Source: UMGS1279 sp045577495
Lineage (GTDB): Bacteria; Bacillota; Clostridia; Oscillospirales; Acutalibacteraceae
NCBI GenBank assembly: GCA_045577495.1
Contig: JAZNIK010000010.1
Span: 1 to 24,235, forward strand
Reading direction: 5' to 3'
DNA length: 24,235 nucleotides
Shown: in pieces, positions 15,304-23,539 of the stretch
How the letters are laid out: every line of letters starts with the position of its first letter
Position numbering within the stretch: the stretch's first letter is position 1
The notes under the pieces: generated by a model
Databases searched by the model: none
Told to the model about the DNA's origin: nothing
What the model saw: the letters and a program-made list of their open reading frames with translations, nothing else
Program-made: the position numbers and the translations under genes

Positions 15304-15329
15304 AAAGCATTCCTCCTTTTTGCAAACTC

Positions 15330-15358
15330 AGTATATCATAACGAAATTTTTTTGTCAA
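15330..15358 (-). promoter_or_regulatory. promoter of the FabG-like SDR gene
   Basis: Consensus TTGACA (15353-15358), 17-base spacer, TATACT (15330-15335) on the minus strand. Confidence 0.85.
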
Positions 15359-15371
15359 ATTATGATATTTT

Positions 15372-15401
15372 GCATAAAGTTAATTCCTTTTGATAAAAAT
15401 A
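15372..15401 (+). promoter_or_regulatory. possible forespore sigma-F/G-type promoter
   Basis: GCATA (15372-15376), 15-base spacer, GATAAAAATA (15392-15401). This differs by one base from the sigma-F -10 pattern GGNRANANTR as known from B. subtilis. No good sigma-A promoter was found before the M23 gene. It fits the forespore expression of spoIIQ, but the sequence is AT-rich and chance matches are possible. Confidence 0.5.
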
Positions 15402-15439
15402 TAAACATAAAACGCAAATCAGAAAGGAATTAAAATAAT

Positions 15440-16159
15440 ATGAAAAGTCAAAGCAGATTAAACAGATTTTTAAACGGAAAAGGTTTTTATATAGCTCTTG
15501 GAATTTGTATGATAGCAATCGGTATTTCCGCCTGGACAGCACTTGGGAAATTTAATGAAAGTGCACCCGAGGTTGCAGGCAATTCTTCAAATAACGAAAG
15601 TTTTTTAACCGAAGTATCTTCCGAAATTGATACCCAAACAGAGCAAGATAACATTCCTGCCGAAAGTGACACAGAAAGCGAAAGCAGTGAGGAAAGCATT
15701 AGTTCTGAAGAAATTTCAAGCACTACTGAGCCTACCGCCGCACCCATTGCAAAATATTTTAAGTACCCAATTGATGGAGAAATTATTAAAGGCTTTAACG
15801 ATAAAGAGCTTCAATATTCATTAACCTACAACGATATGCGACTTCATATAGGCATTGATATTAAGGCAGATGAGGGAACGGCAGTAAAATCTGCAGGTGA
15901 TGGCATTGTACTATCGGCCGAAAATGACAACGATTTTGGCTACACAGTTAAAATAAATCATGGTAACGGAATTGTTGGTATCTACTCAGGACTTAATGAA
16001 AAAATGACGGTTAAAAAAGGTGATACAGTTAAGGCAGGAACAAATTTAGGCCCTCTTGGTACGGTAAATAATGAGTGTGTTGATGCACCGCATTTGCATT
16101 TAGAGTTTTACAAAAATGATAAACCCATCGACCCAAAAACAATTTTAGAAAACCAATAA
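15440..16159 (+). CDS. SpoIIQ-like M23 (LytM) membrane endopeptidase
   Basis: 239 residues: short basic cytoplasmic tail, one membrane segment at about 16-36, an acidic Ser/Glu/Thr-rich linker (about 40-100), then an M23 domain. The zinc ligands are intact: His136 and Asp140 in LHIGID, and His218/His220 in HLHLEF. The TYNDMRLHIGIDI and IYSGLNEKMTVKKGDTVKAG stretches resemble clostridial SpoIIQ, the forespore half of the SpoIIQ-SpoIIIAH channel, which in clostridia keeps its peptidase residues. A vegetative wall hydrolase is the alternative. AAAGGA lies about 11 bases before the ATG. It is a single gene with a perfect terminator. Confidence 0.82.
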   Translation: MKSQSRLNRFLNGKGFYIALGICMIAIGISAWTALGKFNESAPEVAGNSSNNESFLTEVSSEIDTQTEQDNIPAESDTESESSEESISSEEISSTTEPTAAPIAKYFKYPIDGEIIKGFNDKELQYSLTYNDMRLHIGIDIKADEGTAVKSAGDGIVLSAENDNDFGYTVKINHGNGIVGIYSGLNEKMTVKKGDTVKAGTNLGPLGTVNNECVDAPHLHLEFYKNDKPIDPKTILENQ

Positions 16160-16164
16160 TAAGC

Positions 16165-16203
16165 AAAGGCAGTTCTTACAAAATAAGAACTGCCTTTAAT
16201 TTT
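16165..16203. terminator. bidirectional intrinsic terminator
   Basis: A 14-base perfect stem (16165-16178 with 16184-16197) around CAAAA, then AATTTTTA on the plus strand. It separates the convergent M23 and glycosidase genes. Confidence 0.88.
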
Positions 16204-17696
16204 TATTCGGGTTTTTCGGTAGTGTAAATAGCTACACAGCAACCGGGTAATATATCTTTGAAAGATTTATCAACACGCTCAATAACCTTATCACTCTTAA
16301 TCATATCATTGCCCGGTGTGGCCTCGATAGTATCAGGATTATATAAATAGCGATAAAGTGTTTTACCACCAAGCGATTTTGCAAAATCAACCTCAATATC
16401 GGTTTTTTCTTTTTCGTAGCTTGTTACTAAAACTGTAAATTCGCCATCAGTTCTATCTATTGCAGATACATATAACGGGCGGTCTATCGCGCACTCATAC
16501 ACCCTTCCCTCTCCTATATATCTTGAAAGCATTGCAAATGAATACCAAGCCTTTGTTGGTGTGGTAGAGTTTCTTAAATTATCTATATAACCTACAGTAT
16601 GTGTACCATCAACAAACTCGCTATTCTCGCCGCCTGCGTGGTTATTGGGCCATTGTTGTGAATAAAGCGCCCAAATTAAAACATTATGCACATAGCCCAT
16701 ATTAAGCAGACTGTTTACCATAGCACCAAAAGCAACGCCGCGCATTGGGTTAGGATATGAAGCCATTTTACCCGCAGCTGAATATGCACTATGAAGTTCC
16801 ACATTAAACTCGTCTACCCAATATTCCTTGCCCATTTTTTGAGCTTCTTTTTTAGGATTCTCACATTTTGGAAAAGGCAAATCATAAAATTCGTCGGTTT
16901 CGTATGCGCCGCTTCTATTGTATCCGCTATGGGCTCCTATAATATCAACTTCATTCGATAAATGGTCGGCAGTATATTTAGTTAAAATTGAATACGGCTC
17001 ACTGCCATCATCGGCGCGCCAATTATCACAAGGCGCAACAATCTTATATTTATCACGAAGTCCCGCATTTTTAAGGCCCTTATCAACCGCTCTGATAAAG
17101 CGGTCATAATAAGGTATAACTCTTTGATAGCTACGTCTTTCACAGGTGGTTCTGCCATCATTCTGCCATTTTATTAAAGAATTATTGCACTCAGTAAAAC
17201 AATAAAGATATTTAATATTTGTAATTCCATGTCGCTCAAAAGCAAGTACAGATTCTTCAATGAATTTTTCAAAGTTTTTTGCGGTAGATTCCATATCGCC
17301 TAAAACAAGACAACCATTATAATCCAAATTAACGCCTTGAACTTTTCTATATTCGGGAACATCCCGCCAAAGACCTTCCATATGCCATTGTGGAGTTATA
17401 CCAATCTCGATACCAAGTTTTTCTAAATCCTTACAGTTTTTATAAAAAGCCTGCATCCACTCGCTTTCAAAGTCATGAACACCTTTTTCAGCATCCCAAG
17501 AAAGAGAACTGCCATAAAAACTACGAACCTGTTTTATACCCATTTTTTTAAGGGTATCAAGCTCTAAATCGATTAAGTCGGGGGTGTTCATTCTGCCCTC
17601 TTCATCAGGCATATAGTTAAAAAGCTGATGAATAGCATTTATTCCTCTGAATTTTTCGGTGATAACCTTTGCATTATTTACAACCAATTTTTTCAT
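16203..17696 (-). CDS. cytoplasmic clan GH-A glycoside hydrolase
   Basis: 497 residues without signal peptide. Residues about 15-400 look like a (beta/alpha)8 barrel: FRGINAIHQLF at the N terminus, VRSFYGSSL at strand 2, ITPQWHMEG, then YLYCFTECNNSL with candidate acid/base Glu169, IIGAHSGYN, and YWVDEFNVE with candidate nucleophile Glu296. This Glu-on-strand-4 and Glu-on-strand-7 arrangement is that of clan GH-A. The C-terminal 100 residues (VSAIDRTDGEFTVLV and on) look like the small beta-sandwich seen in GH30/GH39/GH51-type enzymes. No CAZy family can be fixed by eye. Substrates would be imported oligosaccharides or glycosides. It stands alone without a transporter and has its own promoter (17725-17753). 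Confidence 0.78.
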   Translation of the reverse strand: MKKLVVNNAKVITEKFRGINAIHQLFNYMPDEEGRMNTPDLIDLELDTLKKMGIKQVRSFYGSSLSWDAEKGVHDFESEWMQAFYKNCKDLEKLGIEIGITPQWHMEGLWRDVPEYRKVQGVNLDYNGCLVLGDMESTAKNFEKFIEESVLAFERHGITNIKYLYCFTECNNSLIKWQNDGRTTCERRSYQRVIPYYDRFIRAVDKGLKNAGLRDKYKIVAPCDNWRADDGSEPYSILTKYTADHLSNEVDIIGAHSGYNRSGAYETDEFYDLPFPKCENPKKEAQKMGKEYWVDEFNVELHSAYSAAGKMASYPNPMRGVAFGAMVNSLLNMGYVHNVLIWALYSQQWPNNHAGGENSEFVDGTHTVGYIDNLRNSTTPTKAWYSFAMLSRYIGEGRVYECAIDRPLYVSAIDRTDGEFTVLVTSYEKEKTDIEVDFAKSLGGKTLYRYLYNPDTIEATPGNDMIKSDKVIERVDKSFKDILPGCCVAIYTTEKPE

Positions 17697-17724
17697 AATA
17701 ATCCCCCATAAACTTACTGGGTAA

Positions 17725-17753
17725 ATTATAGCATTTGTATTTTAGAAGTGCAA
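17725..17753 (-). promoter_or_regulatory. promoter of the glycosidase gene
   Basis: TTGCAC (17748-17753), 17-base spacer, perfect TATAAT (17725-17730) on the minus strand. Confidence 0.8.
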
Positions 17754-17778
17754 TACATTTTTCTATAAAAAGGTATAA

Positions 17779-17814
17779 AAAACAGCCTCATTTCTACTAT
17801 AATGAGGCTGTTTT
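17779..17814 (-). terminator. intrinsic terminator of the GntR-ABC operon
   Basis: AACAGCCTCATT (17781-17792) pairs with AATGAGGCTGTT (17801-17812). On the minus strand it is followed by T6, a few bases after the permease stop codon at 17821. Confidence 0.9.
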
Positions 17815-17820
17815 TCTCTT

Positions 17821-19656
17821 TTACTTTAAGTCTATTTTAAATCCATATTCTTTCATTAATTTGATTGTTTTTTCAAAAGAAGGATTAAGACGCAGGTACA
17901 AATTACCGTATTCATCATCAAATACACTATGGCTACCGTCACTATTAGGGGTATTATCTATTGTGTTTATCCCTGAAACGCTCAGTTCAAAGTCTACCCC
18001 TCGTTCCTCTACACCATCAATAATATCTTCTCGATATGAATTTGCAAGTTTTATTGCTTTTTCAAAGGATATCTGTGGGCCTGCTATATCACCACTGGCA
18101 TCATTATTATAATAATAAATTGTTGTTGAATGCAAACCTTCTATATGTTTTTCAATTTCAAACATATTCATATAGTTTTCGGTATCAAGCATTGCGCGGA
18201 GTTCTTTTTTGCAGTGATAACCAAAATATCCGCCATAACTTCTTGAAACGATCTTACCGCTTTTTAGATAATAATCAACGCGGAACGAACAGTATTGGTT
18301 GTATTTTTCTAAATCTACCTCACCATCGCCTACTGTTGAACCTACAACAAAGGGGTAATTATTTGGTTTTCCTGTGATTATGTTTGTATCCTTTGGCATT
18401 GTTTTATCAATTATTGCAGAGTGAAAATCTATAACTGCGCCGATTTCCTTTGCCTCGGTATATACGCTACCCGAAAGTTCATCAAAGCCGGCATCAACCC
18501 TGAATACAACCTTTTTAACACTATTTAAATTGGGCACTCGGGTTTCAAAGCCAAAAAATCCGCCTAATATCGAAAGACCAAAAGCCACCACCAAAACGGC
18601 AGAGCAACCGCCAATAATCAAATCCTTTTTAATTCTTTTAAATCCTCTATTTATAACCGCACCCAAAACAACCGATGCAAGTAGAGAACCAATAATTGCA
18701 AATATAAAATAGATTATTGAAAAGCTTGTAAGTAGTGAGAAAAGCTCTCCCATTCCAAACGCTACAATAGCCGATATTATAACCTGCAAAATAATGGGTA
18801 AAAGTGGGTGGGCGTAGCTCTCTCCTGCCTTTTCACTCCTACGCTTTTTAGAAAAGCTAATACACAAAATCAAGGCTAAAACAGCTATAATAAGCCAAAC
18901 TATAACGCCTATGTCTACTACTCTCTCTGACGAGTTATATACGGTTAATTTGTAAATATAATTTATCATAAAATCTGCGGCTTTTCCAAGAGGGGTGAAA
19001 TTCAATACCTCTACAAGTCCAAAAATATCACTTGTAGCGCCATAAAGCTTTGATGAAAGGTATCCGCTTATTATAAGTGCCAAGACGGGAAGCCCTATAT
19101 TTATGCCAAAAAAGGATACCAAGGCATCGAAGGTCTGGCCTGTAAAAAGCATAAACATTGATGTAAATATACTTATTGCCGCAACCATAACAACACATAA
19201 TATTACATACTCTAAAAGTTTAAATACCGTTATAGTAAAGGATATATTATCGTTTATGCCCGACAAAAACGCAATACTTACAAGTAATGACAAAACGGAC
19301 GGAATTGATGCGCCGATTATGGTTGCAAACAGCCTTGAAAGATACAAATCTTTTCTTGTTATGGGCAGTGAATAATACATATCCGAACTACTTTTATTAT
19401 GTAAAAAGCCAAAGTTTGTGATAGTAAGAATTGCTACCATTAAAATCGCTATTACAGCCTCTATACCAAGACCACATACAACAGCTGCCCCTACCTCACC
19501 GTTTGAACTAAAAATCGAAACAATAGTAAATATAGGCATAGCAAGTAAGGCTATTATGCTACCAATTGTTATTATTGACTTATTTGTTTTGAGCGTAAAC
19601 AAAAACATACGCCAAAAGGGTGTGCCTCTTTTACCCAAGGATACCGTTGACATCAT
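17821..19656 (-). CDS. ABC transporter permease with large C-terminal domain (DUF6449-like)
   Basis: 611 residues from the ATG at 19656 (a second ATG follows directly); GGGAGG lies 8 bases upstream. There are about twelve hydrophobic segments, grouped at 20-290 with a further block to about 360. A soluble, probably extracellular domain of about 240 residues follows, from GGFFGFETRVPN (YCSFRVDYYLKSGKIVSRSYGGYFG). The N-terminal SSDMYYSLPITRKDLYLSRL is typical of ABC-2-like permeases. The gene overlaps the ATPase gene by 26 bases. The GntR/ATPase/permease order matches the YtrABC-type cell-envelope stress or antibiotic-response systems of Firmicutes; the transported compound is unknown. Confidence 0.85.
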   Translation of the reverse strand: MMSTVSLGKRGTPFWRMFLFTLKTNKSIITIGSIIALLAMPIFTIVSIFSSNGEVGAAVVCGLGIEAVIAILMVAILTITNFGFLHNKSSSDMYYSLPITRKDLYLSRLFATIIGASIPSVLSLLVSIAFLSGINDNISFTITVFKLLEYVILCVVMVAAISIFTSMFMLFTGQTFDALVSFFGINIGLPVLALIISGYLSSKLYGATSDIFGLVEVLNFTPLGKAADFMINYIYKLTVYNSSERVVDIGVIVWLIIAVLALILCISFSKKRRSEKAGESYAHPLLPIILQVIISAIVAFGMGELFSLLTSFSIIYFIFAIIGSLLASVVLGAVINRGFKRIKKDLIIGGCSAVLVVAFGLSILGGFFGFETRVPNLNSVKKVVFRVDAGFDELSGSVYTEAKEIGAVIDFHSAIIDKTMPKDTNIITGKPNNYPFVVGSTVGDGEVDLEKYNQYCSFRVDYYLKSGKIVSRSYGGYFGYHCKKELRAMLDTENYMNMFEIEKHIEGLHSTTIYYYNNDASGDIAGPQISFEKAIKLANSYREDIIDGVEERGVDFELSVSGINTIDNTPNSDGSHSVFDDEYGNLYLRLNPSFEKTIKLMKEYGFKIDLK

Positions 19657-20530
19657 AACCCAAACCTCCCAACTCATAAATAAATACTTCCTCAAGTGTT
19701 AATGGCATTTGCTCATAAAACTTGGGTTCTAATTTTTCAAAAAAAGCCTCAATCTCGTTTATATCGCCCTTTATAACCATCTGATAAAGTGAGCCAAGTT
19801 TATCGGTTTTTAAAACATTAAGTTCCTCAAATACCTTTTCATCAAAATCATCTTTAAATGCTGCTTGAACCTTATGCACCGAAGTTTTAAGGTCAATTAA
19901 CCTTTGATTAAAAAGCAATCTTCCATAATGCAAAAGTCCCACGCTATCACACAAATCCTCAAGCTCTCTTAAATTGTGCGAGGCGATTATAACCGTCATA
20001 TTTCTATCGGCTATATCCGACGAAATTAGCTGTTTTAACGATCCACGCATAACGGGGTCAAGTCCGTCAAAGGCCTCATCTAAAAAGAGATAATCAGGGC
20101 AGGATGCAAAAGCCAAAATAAGTGCTACCTGCCTTTGCATTCCCTTAGACATATTACTGATTTTGCCCTTGGGATTAACGGGGAAAATCTTATTTAATTT
20201 TTCAAGCCTCTCATATGAAAAGTTTGGATACATTCTTTTATAAAAATCCGCCATATCCAAAAGCGTGGAATTTGGAAAAAAGCAGGGTGTATCCCCCAAA
20301 AAGAAAATTCGGTTTTTCATTTCGGTATTATCAAAAACCTTAAAATTTTCTATTGCAAGATTTCCGCCATCCTGCTCATACACGCCCGAAAGCAGACGGA
20401 GAAGTGTTGACTTACCCGAACCGTTAGAACCAACAAGACCATAAATCTGACCTCTTGCAATTTCAAAATCTATGCCCTTAAGGGCCGAAAAATCACCGAA
20501 TTTTTTAACCAAACCGGTTGCTTTAATCAT
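19631..20530 (-). CDS. ABC transporter ATP-binding protein, YtrB-like
   Basis: 299 residues from the ATG at 20530, which has GGAGG 8 bases upstream inside the GntR gene. Walker A GSNGSGKST at 34-42, signature MSKGM at 127-131 in place of LSGGQ, Walker B YLFLDEAFDGLD near 147-158, and H-loop ASHNLRE. The S-K-G-M signature is usual in YtrB-type ATPases. It powers the overlapping permease and shares 8 bases with the GntR stop, so all three genes are translationally coupled. Confidence 0.92.
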   Translation of the reverse strand: MIKATGLVKKFGDFSALKGIDFEIARGQIYGLVGSNGSGKSTLLRLLSGVYEQDGGNLAIENFKVFDNTEMKNRIFFLGDTPCFFPNSTLLDMADFYKRMYPNFSYERLEKLNKIFPVNPKGKISNMSKGMQRQVALILAFASCPDYLFLDEAFDGLDPVMRGSLKQLISSDIADRNMTVIIASHNLRELEDLCDSVGLLHYGRLLFNQRLIDLKTSVHKVQAAFKDDFDEKVFEELNVLKTDKLGSLYQMVIKGDINEIEAFFEKLEPKFYEQMPLTLEEVFIYELGGLGYDVNGILG

Positions 20531-20903
20531 TTTTGTTACCTCCTTGCTCATACCTTTGCTTTATGGTATTTAACACAGTATCTAAATCAACGCCCATTCT
20601 TATGGCCTCATCTGCCATTATGTTAAGTTTTTTTATAATATCATCATGTATTACTGCGTTTGCCTTATCATCATCTGAAAAGAAAGAGCCTTTACCCGCA
20701 ACGCTATACAAAACGCCCTTACTTTCTAATATCTGATACGCCTTTTGAACTGTATTTGGGTTTACACCGAGCGTTACAGCTAAGCTACGCACCGATGGAG
20801 CATTATCCCCCGCTTTGAATGCACCTATGCTCCGCATTTTTATCATACCTTGAACTATTTGGTCGTAAGCAGGAACTCCACTTTGCCAATCGATTTTTAT
20901 CAC
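20523..20903 (-). CDS. GntR-family repressor, YtrA subfamily
   Basis: 126 residues from a GTG start at 20903 with GGAGGTG upstream. The N-terminal winged helix-turn-helix covers about 8-75: PAYDQIVQGMIKMRSIGAFKAGD, PSVRSLAVTLGVNPNTVQKAYQILESKGVLYSVAGKGSF. The short helical tail and small size define the YtrA branch, which has no ligand domain of the FadR or HutC kind. A 27-bp palindrome between its promoter and start codon is its likely operator, so the operon should repress itself. Confidence 0.9.
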   Translation of the reverse strand: MIKIDWQSGVPAYDQIVQGMIKMRSIGAFKAGDNAPSVRSLAVTLGVNPNTVQKAYQILESKGVLYSVAGKGSFFSDDDKANAVIHDDIIKKLNIMADEAIRMGVDLDTVLNTIKQRYEQGGNKND

Positions 20904-20930
20904 CTTAACACCTCCAAAGCAAATTGTATT

Positions 20931-20957
20931 AACTGTATTAGTTCAACTAGTACAGTT
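20931..20957. promoter_or_regulatory. palindromic operator of the GntR-ABC operon
   Basis: AACTGTATTAGTT (20931-20943), one centre base, AACTAGTACAGTT (20945-20957): 12 of 13 positions pair. It starts right after the -10 box, overlapping the transcription start, as expected for a YtrA-type repressor site. Confidence 0.8.
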
Positions 20958-20959
20958 AT

Positions 20960-20988
20960 AATATAGCATAACCTCCTGACCTTGTCAA
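20960..20988 (-). promoter_or_regulatory. promoter of the GntR-ABC operon
   Basis: Consensus TTGACA (20983-20988), 17-base spacer, TATATT (20960-20965) on the minus strand. Confidence 0.85.
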
Positions 20989-20998
20989 GAGGTTTGTT

Positions 20999-21577
20999 TT
21001 AATTTTCTATATTTTTATCACCAACAACCGAAAGTATACCCTCGCAAATAAACTTGCTTGTTGTGGAAAGTATTGCTGATTTTAAAATAAAGGTGCTCAT
21101 ATCTTCCTTTGCTTCAAGGCTTTCATTTTCAACCTCAATCTCATGCTCCGAAAAATCAACAAACGGTACAATCTGCTCATAAATATTGCAAAACTCATTG
21201 TAAAGGACATCAATGCTTTTTGTTTGAAGTTGAGTAGCAATAATTTTTGTTATAGATGATATTGCCAAGGTTTGCTTTAAAATGCAGATAATAATTAAAT
21301 ATGCCAAGTGCTCGCGAGAATAACGTTTTTTAACAGGAGCAGGAATGATTTTGAGTTTAACATAGTTATTGATAATTGAGGGTGTAATAAGCCTTGTATC
21401 CTCGGCATAATTTTCTTGATAAAGGGCTAGTAACTTTTCCATAACGGCTACTACCTGGTCCATATAAAGCTCAATATCGGGTAAAGAGTCCCATCTAGGT
21501 AGTTTATGCTCGGCTAATTTTTCACAAAGCTCTGCATAACGTGATTCTAAAATATCTTGACCGTCAAAATACATCAT
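20999..21577 (-). CDS. DUF1836 family protein
   Basis: 192 residues, ATGATG start with GGGGGT upstream. The central ITPSIINNYVKLKIIPAPVKKRYSREHLAYLIII looks like a MerR-like helix-turn-helix, as expected for DUF1836, a family common in Firmicutes whose target is unknown. The flanks are helical and the end acidic (HEIEVENESLEAKE). It is a likely cytoplasmic DNA-binding regulator. It has its own consensus promoter, divergent from degV. Confidence 0.85.
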   Translation of the reverse strand: MMYFDGQDILESRYAELCEKLAEHKLPRWDSLPDIELYMDQVVAVMEKLLALYQENYAEDTRLITPSIINNYVKLKIIPAPVKKRYSREHLAYLIIICILKQTLAISSITKIIATQLQTKSIDVLYNEFCNIYEQIVPFVDFSEHEIEVENESLEAKEDMSTFILKSAILSTTSKFICEGILSVVGDKNIEN

Positions 21578-21605
21578 TATTCTACCCCCAATCTATGTTA
21601 TAATA

Positions 21606-21634
21606 AATATATCAAAAGGTTAAAAAAATGTCAA
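21606..21634 (-). promoter_or_regulatory. promoter of the DUF1836 gene
   Basis: TTGACA (21629-21634), 17-base spacer, TATATT (21606-21611) on the minus strand. Confidence 0.85.
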
Positions 21635-21662
21635 TATTATAGACTATATTTCCCTTTAACCC

Positions 21663-21691
21663 TTGACAAAATAACCAAAAACAATTATACT
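21663..21691 (+). promoter_or_regulatory. promoter of the DegV gene
   Basis: TTGACA (21663-21668), 17-base spacer, TATACT (21686-21691), 31 bases before the ATG. Confidence 0.88.
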
Positions 21692-21706
21692 AGTTTTGAA
21701 AACTAG
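21690..21706. promoter_or_regulatory. perfect palindrome at the DegV transcription start
   Basis: CTAGTTTT-G-AAAACTAG, 8-base perfect arms around one G, overlapping the end of the -10 box and the transcription start. With a one-base centre it would be a poor RNA hairpin but a good site for a dimeric repressor. The regulator is unknown; the divergent DUF1836 protein is one candidate. Confidence 0.6.
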
Positions 21707-21722
21707 ATAGGAGGATAACTTG

Positions 21723-22592
21723 ATGAGTTTCGTTATTGTTACCGATTCATCCTGCAATCTGCCCAACAGATTGATTGAAGAATATAATTTAGAGGTTTTA
21801 TCACTTAAATATTTTGCAGGTGATACCGCATATGAGGGATACATTAAGGGCTCCGACCCCGATTTTAAAGCCTTTTATGATATGACACGAAAAAAAGAGC
21901 CGCTCTCCACAACTTTGGTTTCTCCAGAGCTTTGTATGGATGTTTTTGAAAAAATACTATCAGAGGGCAGCGACCTTTTATATATTGGTTTTTCTTCGGG
22001 ACTTAGCGGAACATATCAGGTTGCTCACAACATTTTAGAGGATTTTAAAGAAAAATATCCCGAGCGCAAAATATATGATGTTGATTCCCTCTCCGCATCG
22101 CTTGGTCAAGGTTTATTAGTTCATTATGCAGTTAAACTTAAAAATGAGGGTAAAACTATCGAAGAGGTTGCCACTTGGCTAGAGGAAAACAAACTGAACC
22201 TTTGCCATTGGTTTACGGTTGATGACCTATTCTACCTTAAACGCGGTGGTCGTGTTTCGGGTGCAACGGCTGTTGTTGGCACAGTGCTTAGCATAAAACC
22301 CGTTATGCACGTTAGCGATGAAGGTAAGCTTGTTGCCAAAGCTAAGGCAATAGGTCGCCGCCGCGCTATTGAAACTATGGTAGAAAAAATGGCAGAAACC
22401 GCTATCGATCCCCAAAATCAAGTAGTATACATCTCACATGGTGATTGTATTGAAGATGCAGAGTTTTTAGCAAACGAAGTTAAAACAAAGCTTGGCGTTA
22501 AAGAGGTTCTTATCCATTATATTGAGCCTGTTATCGGTTGCCACTCAGGTCCTGGTACTTTAGCATTATTCTTCCTAGGCGAACACAGATAA
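21723..22592 (+). CDS. DegV family fatty-acid-binding protein
   Basis: 289 residues; the ATG at 21723 is preferred to the TTG just before it because it lies 8 bases from GGAGG. VTDSSCNLP at the N terminus, FSSGLSGTYQVA near 90-100, LKRGGRVSGATAVVGTVLSIKPV, and HYIEPVIGCHSGPGTLALFFLG at the end are standard DegV motifs. These proteins hold a fatty acid and, as FakB, present it to the kinase FakA for phosphorylation and phospholipid synthesis. No fakA is adjacent. The IS3 element sits only 30 bases after the stop, so a former terminator may have been displaced. Confidence 0.93.
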   Translation: MSFVIVTDSSCNLPNRLIEEYNLEVLSLKYFAGDTAYEGYIKGSDPDFKAFYDMTRKKEPLSTTLVSPELCMDVFEKILSEGSDLLYIGFSSGLSGTYQVAHNILEDFKEKYPERKIYDVDSLSASLGQGLLVHYAVKLKNEGKTIEEVATWLEENKLNLCHWFTVDDLFYLKRGGRVSGATAVVGTVLSIKPVMHVSDEGKLVAKAKAIGRRRAIETMVEKMAETAIDPQNQVVYISHGDCIEDAEFLANEVKTKLGVKEVLIHYIEPVIGCHSGPGTLALFFLGEHR

Positions 22593-22622
22593 AAAAGCAA
22601 ATTAAAAGGTAGTTGCACAAAA

Positions 22623-22661
22623 TGAACCGCCCCAATTTGTGCGGACAGTACAAAAAAGGCA
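22623..22661 (+). repeat. IS terminal inverted repeat, orfB side
   Basis: Begins TGAACCGCCCC and contains CGGACAGTAC and AAAAAAGGCA. A second inverted repeat (GCACAAA at 22615-22621, TTTGTGC at 22636-22642) straddles the outer border, so flank and IS end could form a hairpin. Confidence 0.7.
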
Positions 22662-22684
22662 TCTATGGTAGCAAATATTAAATT

Positions 22685-23539
22685 TTAAGCAACATACTGA
22701 CATCGCTTTTCAAGTGGTGTCAGTTTTGTTTTTAATTGGATGCGTTGATGATTGTAGAAATGTATGTATTCACCTATGAGAAAGCGAGCATCCTCGTAGG
22801 TTTGCAGTTTTGTTCGATAAATGCACTCTGTTTTGAGAATAGAAAAGAAATTTTCTGCTAAAGCATTGTCATAAGGATTGCCTTTTCTTGACCTCGACGG
22901 AGTTATGTTGTATGATTTAGTCAGGCGATAATATGCTTGTGATGTATATTGAAAGCCTTGGTCACTGTGGAGTTGCAGCTCTGCAGTGACCTTTTCTCTT
23001 TTTTTAGCCTCTTTGATTGTAGAAAGCACAAGGTTAATATTTTGCTCTGTTCCGGTTTTGTAAGCAACTATACTGTTGTCATATAAATCTCTAATCACAG
23101 ATAAATACAAAGTTCCTTGATTAGTTTTGATATACGAAATATCTGTAACCCATTTTTGATTCGGTCTTTCTGCCTTGAAATCTCTGTTTAACAAATTAGG
23201 ATAGCGGTGCAAATATTCCCCATAATTACGATACTTCTTTCTTCTGACAACAGATAACAAGTTGTATTTCTGCATTACACGAAGGATAGTCTTAGGATTG
23301 TGATATATGCCCTGTCTTTCGAGCCATATATGCACTCTGCGATAACCGTAAGTTTTCCCACACCGTTCCTGACATTCTTTAATCTTTTCTGCCAGTGGTA
23401 AATCTTTTGCAGGTACATCCATCCGAGATACATAACCGTAATATCCACTTCTTGAAACACCGAAAAATCTGCACATTTCACTAATTGAATACTTTTCCTT
23501 ATGACGATATATAACCATGTATTTTATACTTGTTCTCAC
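22685..23539 (-). CDS. IS3-family transposase OrfB (DDE integrase)
   Basis: 284 residues from a GTG start whose GTGA overlaps the orfA stop. The N-terminal HTH_21-like part holds MCRFFGVSRSGYYGYV and YGYRRVHIWLERQG. The rve integrase core has the catalytic triad Asp133 (WVTDISY), Asp193 (LHSDQG) and Glu229 (NALAENFF), with exactly 35 residues between the last two, and ends HFYNHQRIQLKTKLTP. The triad is intact. Most IS3 elements join OrfA and OrfB by a -1 frameshift on an A-rich slippery site. No such site is seen at the overlap (AGAAAGGAAGTGAG), so reinitiation is likely. Confidence 0.93.
   Translation of the reverse strand: MRTSIKYMVIYRHKEKYSISEMCRFFGVSRSGYYGYVSRMDVPAKDLPLAEKIKECQERCGKTYGYRRVHIWLERQGIYHNPKTILRVMQKYNLLSVVRRKKYRNYGEYLHRYPNLLNRDFKAERPNQKWVTDISYIKTNQGTLYLSVIRDLYDNSIVAYKTGTEQNINLVLSTIKEAKKREKVTAELQLHSDQGFQYTSQAYYRLTKSYNITPSRSRKGNPYDNALAENFFSILKTECIYRTKLQTYEDARFLIGEYIHFYNHQRIQLKTKLTPLEKRCQYVA

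Noticed and set aside
22615..22642. terminator of degV (GCACAAA/TTTGTGC hairpin)
   Set aside because: There is no T-tract after it, and its second arm is part of the IS terminal repeat.
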